The position numbers and the translations under genes were made by a program. From Lithodes maja (Eukaryota > Arthropoda > Malacostraca > Decapoda > Lithodidae): a stretch of 64,000 bases of DNA. This document shows, one piece after another, positions 9,550-21,351 of this stretch (its first letter is position 1; the number at the start of each line of letters is the position of its first letter). The notes below the pieces were generated by a model. The model searched no databases, was not told the origin of the DNA, and worked only from the letters and a program-made list of their open reading frames with translations. The stretch covers positions 1 to 64,000 of the forward strand of contig JBAKBP010007916.1 in assembly GCA_037953745.1 (NCBI GenBank), written 5' to 3'.

Positions 9550-11336
9550 TGTGACGCACCCAGTGCGTGGCAACTTAACCTGATTGTACTCCTTGGTACT
9601 CCACTGTATCGACACGGTGCGGGGCCGTGTACCGTGTTCGCTGCTTATATTGAGTGTGACAACGTATAACTATGTTCTTTGTATCTCTGCAAAGGTCTCG
9701 TCATTTGCTAACCAGTGGTGGGTTTTGTTTTAAGCCATGTCGAGACCTTCCATTTAATATGTAGTATCCTAGAGAAGTTGATAGATGAGATAATAGGAAT
9801 TCAGAGAGAGAGAGTGAGTTAGACTTCAGAGCGAGAGGGTAGCAATGGTTGCCAGACGTATGGACCGGTTGGCAGCCCTGCGCTTATAGCTAGGTGCGAC
9901 AGGGTTGGTAGTACATTGCCGCCTGCATATGCTGCCGGGCTGCCCATGTTGTCGTACTGCACATTGCATGGAGGCTCGCTGTGTGTTCCATGATCAGGTT
10001 GCCTAGAACCTTTGAGCTTCTAACATCCCTTGCCCTCTCTCCCAATTTCTCACGGTTGCACTCTTTCTCTCTGACGACATTACTCTCATTTCATTCTTCT
10101 CTCTATTTAAATGCATACCCTTCCCTTGAGGTCCTAAAGGAGTTTCAGCACTCACCTCTCGTATTACTCTTAGGACAAGCATATATTTACATGTATTAGA
10201 TTTAAGGGGTTAATGTGAACAGCGATCTTCTTGATGAGGATAGTTGGTGAACGTTCTACATGTTCACGAGTTATATGCCCAGCTCATCATCCAATTTGTG
10301 ACTAGACTAGTGCCATGTGTAAGAGCCCGACCATGCCCAGGAGTTGTCTGTAGAGGGGCGAGGACTTAGCCTTGATTTGCCTACCGAGCCAGGAGCGACT
10401 GTAGTACCAGAGACTACAGCTCGCTCGTAGTGCCGGTATAGTAGAGTAACGTAATTTATCTGTCCTTGTGTTCTCTACAGTCTTTTCCTGGGTTCTCGCT
10501 TTCGGTGCTGGGACTCGTTGTTCCTGTGACTTGGCCTGCTAGCTAGAACACATGGGGATGATGAGTGGGTGATATCTTTATTTTACTATGCATTGCAGCT
10601 CTCTTTAAGTTTATGTATGTAACACTTTACAATACACATTACTCACACACTAGACAACACTATTAATACTTTCATGTATCAATTAACTGCACTGTCGTTT
10701 TGCTGCTGTGTCCGGAGTTCTGTTGCGTAGGGCGCATACAGACTCAGAGGGGAGACAGAGTGAGAGAAGCGAAGTAGCCTATGCGGTAGTAGGCTACCGG
10801 CGCAGTACTGTTGCCTGCAACCTTTTAGTTATTCCAAGTATAGATTCATTATTACAATAAGTGACTACTGTTTATGTTCCTTCCATGTGTATTATTAGGT
10901 ATCTACTGGATCATGAACATCTTGTATGCTACATGCTAGTGCATGTTAGTAGGGGACAGTTATTCTAGTGCACGCGCTTTCAAGTAGGCGTGTACATTTG
11001 TCATTTAGCATTTCACTGTCATACCTTTAGCCTGCTTCTATTCTACATTATTAGAGGCTTAATATTAACGTAGTTTCTTGAGTATTGCATTTCTTTAGTA
11101 ATAACGTAACCTATAAATGTCTGAGGGAGTTTAGCCTCATAGCCTACCCCTGTTGTACACTTTCGCCGAGTTAAGGTACCTCGTTACCATAGACGATAAC
11201 TCTGTAGGGCGTTGGTGCTTTTGTTGTCTGGAGCATATAGTATTTGGGACTGGAATCGAGCGTGTCGTTGTCACATAAGCCATTTCTGTCCTACGATCAA
11301 GAATCCCGAATATGTATTGCCGATCCAGCCGTAACA
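9550..11336 (+). repeat. 5' LTR of retrotransposon A
   Basis: 1,787 bp, TG...CA ends. Sequence continues with AAA and then the primer-binding site. Would hold the element's promoter; a TATTTAAAT sequence near 10,107 is a weak TATA candidate. Short open frames inside occur identically in both LTRs and are not genes. Confidence 0.95.
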
Positions 11337-11339
11337 AAA

Positions 11340-11351
11340 TGGCGACCTTGC
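11340..11351 (+). promoter_or_regulatory. Primer-binding site of retrotransposon A
   Basis: TGGCGACCTTGC, three bases after the LTR. TGGCGACC is complementary to a tRNA 3' end GGTCGCCA, as in some tRNA-Arg; the tRNA identity is inference. Element B has the same 12 bases. Confidence 0.75.
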
Positions 11352-11606
11352 ACAAGATTCAGTAGTATCCTATCACATGTTTTTTGGAGAACTATTCTAT
11401 GCTACCTAGTAGAGCTGGCTAGAATTTTCTTGCATATTGGAGGAATTTTTATTGTGTCATTATTGTATTGGTGGACTTGCAGATTGTTTCGTTGGGGGTG
11501 TCTAGAGTAGAGTCATTCAAGCATCTTTAACATTTTGTGAGTCGAGACTGCAATTAGTAATAAGCACTTTTTTTTTTTTATGAACAGCAATTGTATAACC
11601 GGCACT

Positions 11607-12866
11607 ATGTCTAATGACTCATCATTTACGGGGGAGGATAACACGGTACAGCCTAGTAACCAGCAAGTACAACAGATGTTTAGGGAGGGGAGTGTTATAA
11701 GTGGAGAGAGGGATGCCCGGGCATTTTTGCAGACACCTTTGACCGAACAGCGCCTGCAGGCTATTGATTGTTACGGTCTTCGCTGTTTAGCCACGGTTTT
11801 GGGGCGGGACTGTCCTGACAGTTGGCCCAAGAAGAATTTGGTGGCATGTTTGTTGGGTGATGGCGATGGGGCGGTGGGTGGAGTGGGGTCTTGGGGGGTT
11901 CCCTCCAAGCCTCCATTCCACTCTACCCCTGAGCTGGGCCCTCAGCCAGCGAGTCTTAGCACGATGCAGCAGGAGGGTTCTCAAGGGCAAGCTGGCTTAC
12001 CCGTAAACACGTCTCGGTGTGGATCCCCCATTTTGTGCTCTCCCCCCCCAGGCCTGTCTCCTGAGATGTTATTTCAGCTAGAACTAGCTAAGTTTAAGCT
12101 GCAGGAGACTCAGATACAGATACAACAGGCTAGTATAGAACGCATAGAGGTTGCTAGAATCCAAGCCAATCTGGATGCAACCAGGTACCAGGCTGAAATG
12201 GATGTCGAGAAGTCTAGAGTAGAGACCACGGGGCGTCATCTCGGTGGTGGGCACCGGGTTACAGACTCACTTTCGCATTTAATTAAGTTAGTACCCGCAT
12301 TTGATGAGACAGCAGTGACTGAGTTTTTTGCTCGTTTCGAAAAGAAGTGTCGTGAGTATGACTGGCCGGAGGTTAAATGGGCAGCATTAGTTTCATCACG
12401 TCTAGTGGGTAAGGGGTTGAAAGCCTACGATGCACTGTCACTGGACGAGAGTGTAGTGTATGGACTGGTGAAGGAGGCTGTGCTCCGGGCCTACGAACTG
12501 CAACCCGAAACTTATAGATTGAAGTTCCGTGGCGTGAATAAGAAGAGCGACGTCAGTTTTATGGAGCACGCACGGGACTTAACAGATGCATGTAATAACT
12601 GGTTTCGGTCCGAGCACGCAGAGTCGGCTGAGGAAATTAAGCAACTTTTCTATCTGGAACAGTTTTACAAATGCACTGGAACCGATCTAACGCTGAACAT
12701 TAAGGAAAAATGTCCCAAGACAGTAGAGGAGGCTGCCAAGATGGCAGACCTCAGATTATCATTGATTCGTGGTTGCGGTGCCGCTCAGAGGGCTGAGTCA
12801 GGGCAGAAGGGGCGCTATACCCCACCCACCAGAGTTTTTGATAATAACAAATCCTATGACACATAA
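11607..12866 (+). CDS. Gag of retrotransposon A with SCAN-like capsid region
   Basis: Structural protein that would package element RNA. An ATG lies at 11,580, but the one at 11,607 aligns with the start of element B's gag. Features: a variable Pro/Gly-rich N-terminus, a short coiled coil with IQIQQASIERIEVARIQA, then a conserved capsid block from LVKLVPAFDETAVTEFF through FFARFEKKCREYDWPE. The last part (FMEHARDL, WFRSEHAESAEEIKQLF, YLEQFYKC, EEAAKMADL) resembles the SCAN domain. The frame stops at 12,866 after KSYDT, whereas element B reads on through its zinc knuckle into pol. The stop therefore marks a frame break near 12,860, not the natural gag end. The knuckle lies in the next frame. 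Confidence 0.85.
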   Translation: MSNDSSFTGEDNTVQPSNQQVQQMFREGSVISGERDARAFLQTPLTEQRLQAIDCYGLRCLATVLGRDCPDSWPKKNLVACLLGDGDGAVGGVGSWGVPSKPPFHSTPELGPQPASLSTMQQEGSQGQAGLPVNTSRCGSPILCSPPPGLSPEMLFQLELAKFKLQETQIQIQQASIERIEVARIQANLDATRYQAEMDVEKSRVETTGRHLGGGHRVTDSLSHLIKLVPAFDETAVTEFFARFEKKCREYDWPEVKWAALVSSRLVGKGLKAYDALSLDESVVYGLVKEAVLRAYELQPETYRLKFRGVNKKSDVSFMEHARDLTDACNNWFRSEHAESAEEIKQLFYLEQFYKCTGTDLTLNIKEKCPKTVEEAAKMADLRLSLIRGCGAAQRAESGQKGRYTPPTRVFDNNKSYDT

Positions 12867-15535
12867 CCACACTAAATGCATTGCACCTAATAACACCTAC
12901 AAACACAAGCCTCTCCCGTTTACTAAAGGTCAGGCCCCTTCTTCGCCCGCACAAGGGAAGAAGCCCATTGGGGATGTGAAATGTTACAAATGTCAGAAGC
13001 TAGGCCATTATTCGCGTGAGTGCCCTAGTAACACTCCCGCTAAGCCGGTGTCATTGGTTCACAGTATCGGTGTGTCTCTGAAGGCTGCAGCAACTGCCCG
13101 GGGTAGGTTGTCAGCAGCTGAGGCACACGCGGTAAAGAAGCGTACGGAAGGCTCGACACCTGTCCGGGACACTTTCTGTGACCATCGGGGACACGGGTTT
13201 GTGAGCTGGGGGAGTGAACTACGGAGGGTTGACTTGCTGAGGGATACGGGGGCTTCGCAAACTTTGTTGAGGAACTTCACAGGGAAACCGATAAATGCGG
13301 CCAGAGTTGTTGTGGTGCAGGGTATAAATGCTACGAGGTCATACCCACTTGTGAGGTTGGAGTTGAGAGTGGGAGAGGTGTGCAGGGAGCTGGATGTAGG
13401 GATCGTTGAGTGTTTGCCAGTTGAGGGCGTCGACCTTCTTCTCGGCAACGACTTTGCGGTGCCCACTTCCGGGACTCCACCCTTAGTCGTTGCCGAGAGG
13501 GCGGCCGACGTGGATGGTGAGAATCGGGAATGGGTTGGGAGGTGCCAACAGGATGAGATGGCCTGTGTGGTAACCCGATCTCGCTCTGCGGCTCCTGCAC
13601 AGCCTAGCACTCAACCTCGGGGACAGTGGAGGAAGGATCAGGAGAAGGTTGCTAAGGGCAGGAAAAGGGACATTGATTCTGCTGCACTTCTCGGTGATTC
13701 GGTACTTGGACCTATAATAAACACGGGAGTTGACTCTGGCCCAGATATGGTGTGTAACAAGGCAGAGTTGGGTAAGACTTCGCGTGAGGCAAGAGCTGTA
13801 GCGAGAGCCACTAAGGCAGTAGAGCCTACTAGCCGGGGTAATGTCTTATTACAAAACCATCTTGATGCATTGACGCCCAGGGACATTAGTGAGCAGCAGC
13901 TGCAAGACGCTAGCCTAGCTCGTTATAGCAATGGTGCCATAGAGTTGGAGGAAGATGGGGATGCGAAGCCGGGAGATTTCTTTAGGCTCAACAGGATATT
14001 GTACCGCAGATTTCTAGACCCAAAATCGAAGTGGGAGGGCGGTGCGAGGGTAGTAGACCAGGTGGTTGTTCCAAATAAGTATAGAGAGTCCTTATTGTGT
14101 CTGGCGCATGATGTGCCGGTGGCGGGTCATTTGGGGGTAACAAAAACATTGGCGGCATTGGGCAGGTTTTTCTGGTGGCCTGGGGTCAAGGCTGATGTCT
14201 GTGCATGGGTGGCTGGGTGTGCGACCTGCCAGACAACGGGGAAGCCTAACCAGACAATCCCGAAGGCACCTTTGTTTCCCATACCTGTCACCGGGCCTCC
14301 GTTCAGCAAAGTTGTAGTAGATTTGGTTGGCCCTTTCCCGCCTACTAGTAGTGGCAATAAATTCCTGTTGACAATCATGGATGTGGCTACGAGATACCCG
14401 GACGCATACCCCATGAGAAACGGCTCGGCAAAGGCAGTTGTTAAAAACTTATTATTGTTCTGTTCCCGTTATGGATTTCCACGTGAGGTGCAGTCAGACC
14501 AGGGGAGCAATTTTACATCCAAATTGTTCAAGCAAACCCTTCAGTTGCACGGTATATGTTCTGTAGTGTCGTCAGCCTACCATCCCGAGAGTCAGGGAGT
14601 CTTGGAGCGGTGGCACTCGACCCTGAAGAGTATGCTACGCTGTTACTGTGCAGAACATGACACTGATTGGGATTTGGGTCTGCCGTATGTTCTGTTCGCT
14701 GCACGTGAAGTCCCAGGAGAGAGCCTGGGGTTCAGTCCAAATCAACTAGTCTTTGGCCATAATGTGAGAGGACCTTTAAGTATGGTGAAAGAGATCTGGG
14801 AGGGCGAAGAGAAGCCGGGGTCTGTACTTAAATATATCCTTGAGAGCCGGGAGAGACTTATAGGTTGCATGGCAGCGGCAGGTAATAACTTGGTTAATGC
14901 ACAGGCGGTCATGAAGCACCAGTATGACGCCAAGGTGAAGCTTCAGGAGTTTTCGGTGGGTCAGGAGGTAATGTTGCTTTTACCTTTGCCTGGACACCCC
15001 CTTTCTGCCAAGTTTATTGGGCCGTATGTGGTGGCTAAGAAACTGTCCGACCTTGATTATCTCGTTGCAACACCTGACCGTAGAAAAAAACATCAGTTAG
15101 GTCATGTTAACCTCATGAAAGAGTATGTGAGACGCCCCTCAGAGCCTCTCACTGTCCCTGTGCTGGCCTGCAGCGGCCAGGGTGGAGAAGGAGGTGGGGA
15201 CAGTCATGCTGCTGAGGAGGATAGCTGGGACTGTGTCATTTCCGCGGAACAGTGGGCGGGGAATACTGAACAAGAGGCTAGGCAAGCTGTAAATCACCTG
15301 CCTGAGCACCAGGGTGCTGCTGTCCTAGGCCTGTTCAGGTCATACCCCTCTGTTTTCGCCGAACACCCAGGTCTCACTACTCAGGTAACGCACGACGTGG
15401 ACGTCGGTGATAATGTGCCCTTCAAGTCAGTGCCCTACCGTGTGCCCCCGGTAAAGTTGCCAGCTTTACGGGAGGAGTTAAAGTACATGGTTGAGAGAGG
15501 GATGATCACTGAAGGTTATGTGAAGTGGACATCAC
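12867..15535 (+). pseudogene. Zinc knuckle, protease and integrase region of retrotransposon A
   Basis: Open in frame 1 from before 12,867 to a stop at 15,582, but out of frame with gag. In order: CCHC knuckle CYKCQKLGHYSREC (near 12,983); aspartic protease with LLRDTGASQTLL (near 13,235) and LLLGNDF; integrase zinc finger with HDVPVAGH and CATCQ (14,107-14,235); integrase core with VVVDLVGPF, QSDQGSNF and SQGVLERWH, giving D, D and E with 35 residues between the last two. A C-terminal domain follows (DRRKKHQLGHVNL). After KWTSP near 15,535 a one-base deletion relative to element B throws the frame off the RT start. Each domain's catalytic residues are present. Confidence 0.85.
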
Positions 15536-16682
15536 CGTCACGTTGCAGCCTAAACCTGACGGCAAGGTGCGGTTCTGCATAGATTTTCGTAGGCTAAATG
15601 GCTTGACCACTACCAACCCTTACCCTTTGCCTCGAGTTGACGACAGCGTGGACAAGATAGGGAATGCAAAGTACCTTACTAAAATTGATCTTGTAAAAGG
15701 CTACTGGCAAGTACCCCTGTCGGACCGAGCTAAGCAAGTTTGTGGTTTTGTGGTAGATGGCAAGACCTACCAATGTAACGTAATGCCTTATGGGCTTAAG
15801 AACGCACCTGCCACGTTTCAGAACCTGATGAACGATATTTGTGACGAAATCCCTAACTGCACGGTCTACCTTGATGAAGTGATAGTGTATGATGACGATT
15901 TTGAAAATCACCTAAGGCACTTAGAGACCCTGTTTGGGAAGTTGCACGATGCTGGGCTGGTGGTGAACCTGAGGAAGTGCGAGTTTGTAAAGGCTACTGT
16001 GCAGTATCTTGGCTTCGTGGTCGGGTTAGGCCGGGTGTGCCCCCCCCTGAGCAAGATACAGGCTATCAATATGTTTCCCAGGCCCACCACTAAGCGCCAG
16101 GTCATGCGGTTCCTAGGTATGATAGGCTATTATAGGCGCTTCATCCGGGGATACTCTACTGTCTTAGCACCGTTAACTGATCTACTGTCGAAGTCAGTGA
16201 AGTTCTGTTGGGCTGCGGAGTGTCAGAGGGCTTTCGACCTAGTCAAGCACCTGCTGTGTACACATCCGATTTTGAGAGCCCCAGACTTCTCCAGGAGTTT
16301 TCAGCTGGCGACTGATGCCAGCGGTGTGGGTGCCGGGGCAGTGTTACTGCAGACTGATTCCGAGGGCTTGGAACACCCAGTGAGCTTCTTTTCTCGCAAG
16401 TTTAATTCGGCACAAAGGAATTACTCGACTATAGAGAAGGAGCTTCTTGCTATCGTTTTGTCGCTCAAACATTTCGAAGTTTATGTTCCAGCCTACGGCC
16501 CGGTAGTGACGATTTATACGGACCATCATCCCTTGAAATTCCTAAATCAGTTTCACAATCGGAATATGCGGTTGACCAGGTGGTCCCTAATGCTCCAAGA
16601 GTATAATCTCAACATTCAGCATATTGCCGGGAGTGAGAACGTGATAGCAGATTGTCTATCAAGGGTTGATGATCCAGGATAG
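15536..16682 (+). pseudogene. Reverse transcriptase and RNase H of retrotransposon A, catalytic YLDE
   Basis: Resumes in gag's frame after the deletion near 15,535. RT motifs: VRFCIDFRRLNGL, IDLVKGYWQVPL, MPYGLKNAPATFQ, then VYLDEVIVYDDD. The second Asp of YxDD, which binds catalytic metal, is Glu (GAA at 15,876-15,878); element B has Asp. RNase H follows: ATDASGVGAGAVLLQ, STIEKELLAIVLSLKHFE, YTDHHPLKFL, ending NVIADCLSRVDD. The D-to-E change would be expected to cripple polymerisation. No integrase follows, confirming that it lies upstream. Confidence 0.85.
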
Positions 16683-16951
16683 TCGTGCACGGTGTGTGGG
16701 TTGAGCAGGAGTAAAATTAGGCTATCATAACGCCGTCCAAAAAGATTATAAAACAATAAAATAAACGAGAAAATTTGTTTTAGTTTTGTAAGTCTTTATT
16801 GTTGTAGCATGATGCATGCGATATTGTGTTTTATGTATAATTCACACTTCAGTTGTTGTGCACCTTTTGCAATTAGTGGCAGCTAAGGGTAGCAGGTCGG
16901 TTGGTTGCCTGTCAGATTTTGATAATGCTTCTAAGGTCGATTATCTAAAAT

Positions 16952-16962
16952 CTTGGGGGGGC
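16952..16962 (+). promoter_or_regulatory. Polypurine tract of retrotransposon A
   Basis: CTTGGGGGGGC immediately before the 3' LTR; element B has CTTGGGGGAGG in the same position. Expected primer for plus-strand synthesis. Confidence 0.7.
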
Positions 16963-18750
16963 TGTGACGCACCCAGTGCGTGGCAACTTAACCCGATTGT
17001 ACTCCTTGGTACTCCACTGTATCGACACGGTGCGGGGCCGTGTACCGTGTTCGCTGCTTATATTGAGTGTGACAACGTATAACTATGTTCTTTGTATCTC
17101 TGCAAAGGTCTCGTCATTTGCTAACCAGTGGTGGGTTTTGTTTTAAGCCATGTCGAGACCTTCCATTTAATATGTAGTATCCATAGAGAAGTTGATAGAT
17201 GAGATAATAGGAATTCAGAGAGAGAGAGTGAGTTAGACTTCAGAGCGAGAGGGTAGCAATGGTTGCCAGACGTATGGACCGGTTGGCAGCCCTGCGCTTA
17301 TAGCTAGGTGCGACAGGGTTGGTAGTACATTGCCGCCTGCATATGCTGCCGGGCTGCCCATGTTGTCGTACTGCACATTGCATGGAGGCTCGCTGTGTGT
17401 TCCATGATCAGGTTGCCTAGAACCTTTGAGCTTCTAACATCCCTTGCCCTCTCTCCCAATTTCTCACGGTTGCACTCTTTCTCTCTGACGACATTACTCT
17501 CATTTCATTCTTCTCTCTATTTAAATGCATACCCTTCCCTTGAGGTCCTAAAGGAGTTTCAGCACTCACCTCTCGTATTACTCTTAGGACAAGCATATAT
17601 TTACATGTATTAGATTTAAGGGGTTAATGTGAACAGCGATCTTCTTGATGAGGATAGTTGGTGAACGTTCTACATGTTCACGAGTTATATGCCCAGCTCA
17701 TCATCCAATTTGTGACTAGACTAGTGCCATGTGTAAGAGCCCGACCATGCCCAGGAGTTGTCTGTAGAGGGGCGAGGACTTAGCCTTGATTTGCCTACCG
17801 AGCCAGGAGCGACTGTAGTACCAGAGACTACAGCTCGCTCGTAGTGCCGGTATAGTAGAGTAACGTAATTTATCTGTCCTTGTGTTCTCTACAGTCTTTT
17901 CCTGGGTTCTCGCTTTCGGTGCTGGGACTCGTTGTTCCTGTGACTTGGCCTGCTAGCTAGAACACATGGGGATGATGAGTGGGTGATATCTTTATTTTAC
18001 TATGCATTGCAGCTCTCTTTAAGTTTATGTATGTAACACTTTACAATACACATTACTCACACACTAGACAACACTATTAATACTTTCATGTATCAATTAA
18101 CTGCACTGTCGTTTTGCTGCTGTGTCCGGAGTTCTGTTGCGTAGGGCGCATACAGACTCAGAGGGGAGACAGAGTGAGAGAAGCGAAGTAGCCTATGCGG
18201 TAGTAGGCTACCGGCGCAGTACTGTTGCCTGCAACCTTTTAGTTATTCCAAGTATAGATTCATTATTACAATAAGTGACTACTGTTTATGTTCCTTCCAT
18301 GTGTATTATTAGGTATCTACTGGATCATGAACATCTTGTATGCTACATGCTAGTGCATGTTAGTAGGGGACAGTTATTCTAGTGCACGCGCTTTCAAGTA
18401 GGCGTGTACATTTGTCATTTAGCATTTCACTGTCATACCTTTAGCCTGCTTCTATTCTACATTATTAGAGGCTTAATATTAACGTAGTTTCTTGAGTATT
18501 GCATTTCTTTAGTAATAACGTAACCTATAAATGTCTGAGGGAGTTTAGCCTCATAGCCTACCCCTGTTGTACACTTTCGCCGAGTTAAGGTACCTCGTTA
18601 CCATAGACGATAACTCTGTAGGGCGTTGGTGCTTTTGTTGTCTGGAGCATATAGTATTTGGGACTGGAATCGAGCGTGTCGTTGTCACATAAGCCATTTC
18701 TGTCCTACGATCAAGAATCCCGAATATGTATTGCCGATCCAGCCGTAACA
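16963..18750 (+). repeat. 3' LTR of retrotransposon A
   Basis: 1,788 bp, nearly identical to 9550-11,336. Ends GTAACA and is followed by the target duplicate ATAT. Confidence 0.95.
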
Positions 18751-18984
18751 ATATTTACAGGCAATTTGTACTGTGGCAGTTTCAAAATATACCATCATAA
18801 AATTTAAAGTACAGAACATTGTCCACCTTCGATTTAATATCAGTTCATTGCGAGAGACCCTCATAGTATAAAGAACAAAATTATAATCGAAATTGCTTGG
18901 AAAAAACCCCGCTCGTGTGACACCTTAAACCCTTCTGTACCGGCGTGTTTTAACCGTTTGCTGCTGTTGGACGATTATATTGGA

Positions 18985-19300
18985 AATATCCGCTTTCTGA
19001 GCCCCCTTCATGTTTAGCCCCATTAGTTTTAAGAATTTTAAGACGTTCACCCCATTAGTTTGTCAATTTTAAAACCTTTCGTCCCATTTTTACATCAATA
19101 TAAAGACCTTTCGTGCCATTTAGGTGTCTATTCTCTACTGGCGAGCGGTAGCGATTCTAATTTAACAGGAATCGGCCTTCGGCCGGGAAATTTTTCTACC
19201 GAAAAATTTAAAATTTTATCTTAAAAGGGGGTCTAGGGGGTGTAATTTGAAGCTTGAAGGTCTAGGGAACAAACTAAAAACTACTTCTTAAACAGCTATT
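18985..19300 (+). repeat. Repeat B copy
   Basis: Near-complete: TTTAGCCCCATTAGTTTTAAG, CGTGCCATTTAGGTGTC, GGCGAGCGGTAGCGA, the CGGCCTTCGGCCG hairpin, TTTTTCTACCGAAAAAT and a terminal GGGAACAAACTAA. Confidence 0.7.
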
Positions 19301-19484
19301 ACAAAGATTTGGTAGAGAAATATGTTAAATATATGAATTAGATTGATAGTACTTCCATATTTGTCTATTATAACACCATTTTGAAACCTTGAAACCGTCA
19401 AAGCCATGCTAAACTAAATTGATGGATTAAAGAGCTAAATGCACCAGCAAGAAGTAATCCATAGTCTGTTTTAAGGGGGTGTGG

Positions 19485-19765
19485 GCCGGTTTTCTGGACC
19501 ACTTTCTCCCTCATGTTTAGCCCCATTAGTTTTCAGATCGTAAGATGTTTGCTCCATTTAATAGTCAATATTTAGACCTTTCGTGCTATTTAGGAGTTTA
19601 TTTTTTTCCCTGGCGAACGATAGTGAGCCTATAATGTTGAAAGAATCGGCCTTCGGCCTGGACATTTTTCTACCGAAAATTTTACAAATTAATCTAGATC
19701 TAATGGAGTTTTTTTTTAAATTTGATGGAGGTCTAGGGAAGAAACTAGAAAAATAATTAATACAT
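19485..19765 (+). repeat. Repeat B copy
   Basis: Same order of landmarks as the copy at 18,985, with CGGCCTTCGGCCTGG hairpin and AAGAAACTAG end. Confidence 0.7.
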
Positions 19766-19795
19766 GTAAAAATCGCCCAAAAAGTGAACCAATCC

Positions 19796-20045
19796 CCCTT
19801 AACCCTTTCTGTACCGGCGACGTCCTGTTAACTGCCCACCCAGACTCTCATCAAAGCTAAATTTGTATATTTTTCTAGGAAAATATCCCGGCCGACGGCC
19901 GATTTCTTCAAAGTTACAAGCTTGCTATCGCTCGCCCAGACTAAAATAGACACCTGAATGGAGTGAAGGGTCTCATTATCGCCAAACTAATGAGGTGAAA
20001 CTTCCTATAATCTCCAAAAGACCCCCTCGGACCAATAGGGTTAAT
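19796..20045 (-). repeat. Repeat B in reverse inside TTAACCC-type ends
   Basis: Starts TTAACCCTTTCTGTACCGGC (a family A end) and closes with ATAGGGTTAA. The interior is repeat B reversed (GGCCGACGGCC hairpin, TATCGCTCGCC). Suggests that A-type ends can carry B-type interiors. Confidence 0.6.
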
Positions 20046-20124
20046 GTGATGCACAAGCATACTAGGGCTACTTTCAGATTTAAGTATCAATAATGAACTT
20101 TAAAACCTGAACAAATCTAACCTT

Positions 20125-20345
20125 GTCCAAACTATTAACCGATGTACGGGCGACGTGTTTTTAATTATATTCTAGCTACATTTAGACGATTTTATGAAGC
20201 TTAGGAAGGATCTATGGTAGCTAAGCGGATTAATGGCAAAAGTATGTAGCCTTTTAATGATGAAGTCCTTCCTGAGCTGAATAAAATCGTCTAATCATCG
20301 CCAGAATATGATAAATGAAGTCACTGGTACTGAATGACTTAAACA
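20125..20345. mobile_element. Family A MITE copy
   Basis: Inverted arms: AGACGATTTTATGAAGCTTA then, further on, CTGAATAAAATCGTCTAAT. Ends are partly eroded. Confidence 0.65.
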
Positions 20346-20389
20346 GGTCGATTGAGAGAGCTAAATGCACTGACAAGAAGTAATCCATA

Positions 20390-20422
<33 letters not shown>

Positions 20423-20504
20423 TTGCCAACTGTAAATTAACCATTTTTGTGTAGAAGTAAACACAAAATAGGTCCTACCCCTTTCCCATTCTTCAGGGGA
20501 GATC

Positions 20505-20808
20505 TCCACTTGCGGGATTTTTTTCTGGACTACTTTCTCCATGTTTAGCCACATTGTTTTTGATATTATAAAACGTTCGCCCCATTAGCTTAGCGATTTT
20601 AAGAACTTTCACCCCATATTAAGCTTTTCGTGCCATTCAGCTGTCTATTTTATCCTGGCGAGCGATAGCGAGCCTGTAATTTAAGAGGAACCGGCCTTTG
20701 GCCGGGACATTTTTCTACCGAAAAATGTACAAATTTATCTTGCAAGGGGGTGAAATTTGTAGATTGCTGGAGGAGTAGGAAACAAACTAAAAACCTCCCC
20801 TTAAGTAA
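20505..20808 (+). repeat. Repeat B copy
   Basis: TTTAGCCACATTG, GGCGAGCGATAGCGAGCC, CGGCCTTTGGCCGGGACATT hairpin region, and AAACAAACTAAAAAC end. A T(18) run precedes it at 20,406-20,423. Confidence 0.7.
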
Positions 20809-20996
20809 GCCATTTCAAATTGACCAATTGCGAGTTTCAGACTCCACTAAAGTTAAAGACAAACACTAATATTTAGCAGGATTATCAACTAAAAGGAGGT
20901 TGTAGTGCCTGTGTAAAATATATAAAATAAATATCCGCAAATTCCTACCCATCACAATCTATTTATTTGGATTTCTACTAACTATTGTATCCAACT

Positions 20997-21351
20997 AATA
21001 ACTCGCAAGTGGCCAATTACCATGCCCCATATGTTTAATAACTCGCAAGTGGCCAATTACCATGCCCCATATGTTTAATAACTCGCAAGTGGCCAATTAC
21101 CATGCCCCATATGTTTAATAACTCGCAAGTGGCCAATTACCATGCCCCATATGTTTAATAACTCGCAAGTGGCCAATTACCATGCCCCATATGTTTAATA
21201 ACTCGGAAGTGGCCAATTACCATGCCCCATATGTTTAATAACTCGCAAGTGGCCAATTACCATGCCCCATATGTTTAATAACTCGCAAGTGGCCAATTAC
21301 CATGCCCCATATGTTTAATAACTCGCAAGTGGCCAATTACCATGCACCATA
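20997..21351. repeat. 40-bp tandem array, nine near-identical copies
   Basis: The unit contains ACTCGCAAGTGGCCAATTAC followed by CATGCCCCATATGTTTAATA. One copy has GGAAGT for GCAAGT and the last has GCACC. The array ends in a small inverted repeat, GCACCATAATATGGTGC (21,345-21,361). Confidence 0.95.

Larger units (their letters stand above)
9550..18750 (+). mobile_element. LTR retrotransposon A: Gmr1-type Ty3/Gypsy, full length, 9.2 kb
   Basis: Complete insertion: 5' LTR 9550-11,336, primer-binding site, gag, protease, integrase, RT, RNase H, purine tract, 3' LTR 16,963-18,750. It is flanked by a 4-bp duplication, ATAT (9546-9549 and 18,751-18,754). LTRs begin TGTGACGC and end GTAACA. I saw only two differences between them (T/C at 9581, a 1-base indel near 9769), so insertion is recent. 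Domain order gag-PR-IN-RT-RH is diagnostic of Gmr1-type elements. Coding is broken in two places and RT has YLDE for YLDD, so this copy cannot move on its own products. No env-like frame follows RNase H. Confidence 0.95.

Noticed and set aside
9981..10199. 72-residue frame, also at 17,395-17,613
   Set aside because: Same situation in the LTRs of retrotransposon A.
12769..12866. Programmed gag-pol frameshift in retrotransposon A
   Set aside because: Element B is fused in one frame at the same place, no slippery heptamer was evident, and the break lies before the zinc knuckle; a mutation is simpler.
20997..21351. Regular 40-bp repeats resembling a CRISPR array
   Set aside because: Units abut with no variable spacers and the context is a eukaryotic genome; it is a minisatellite.
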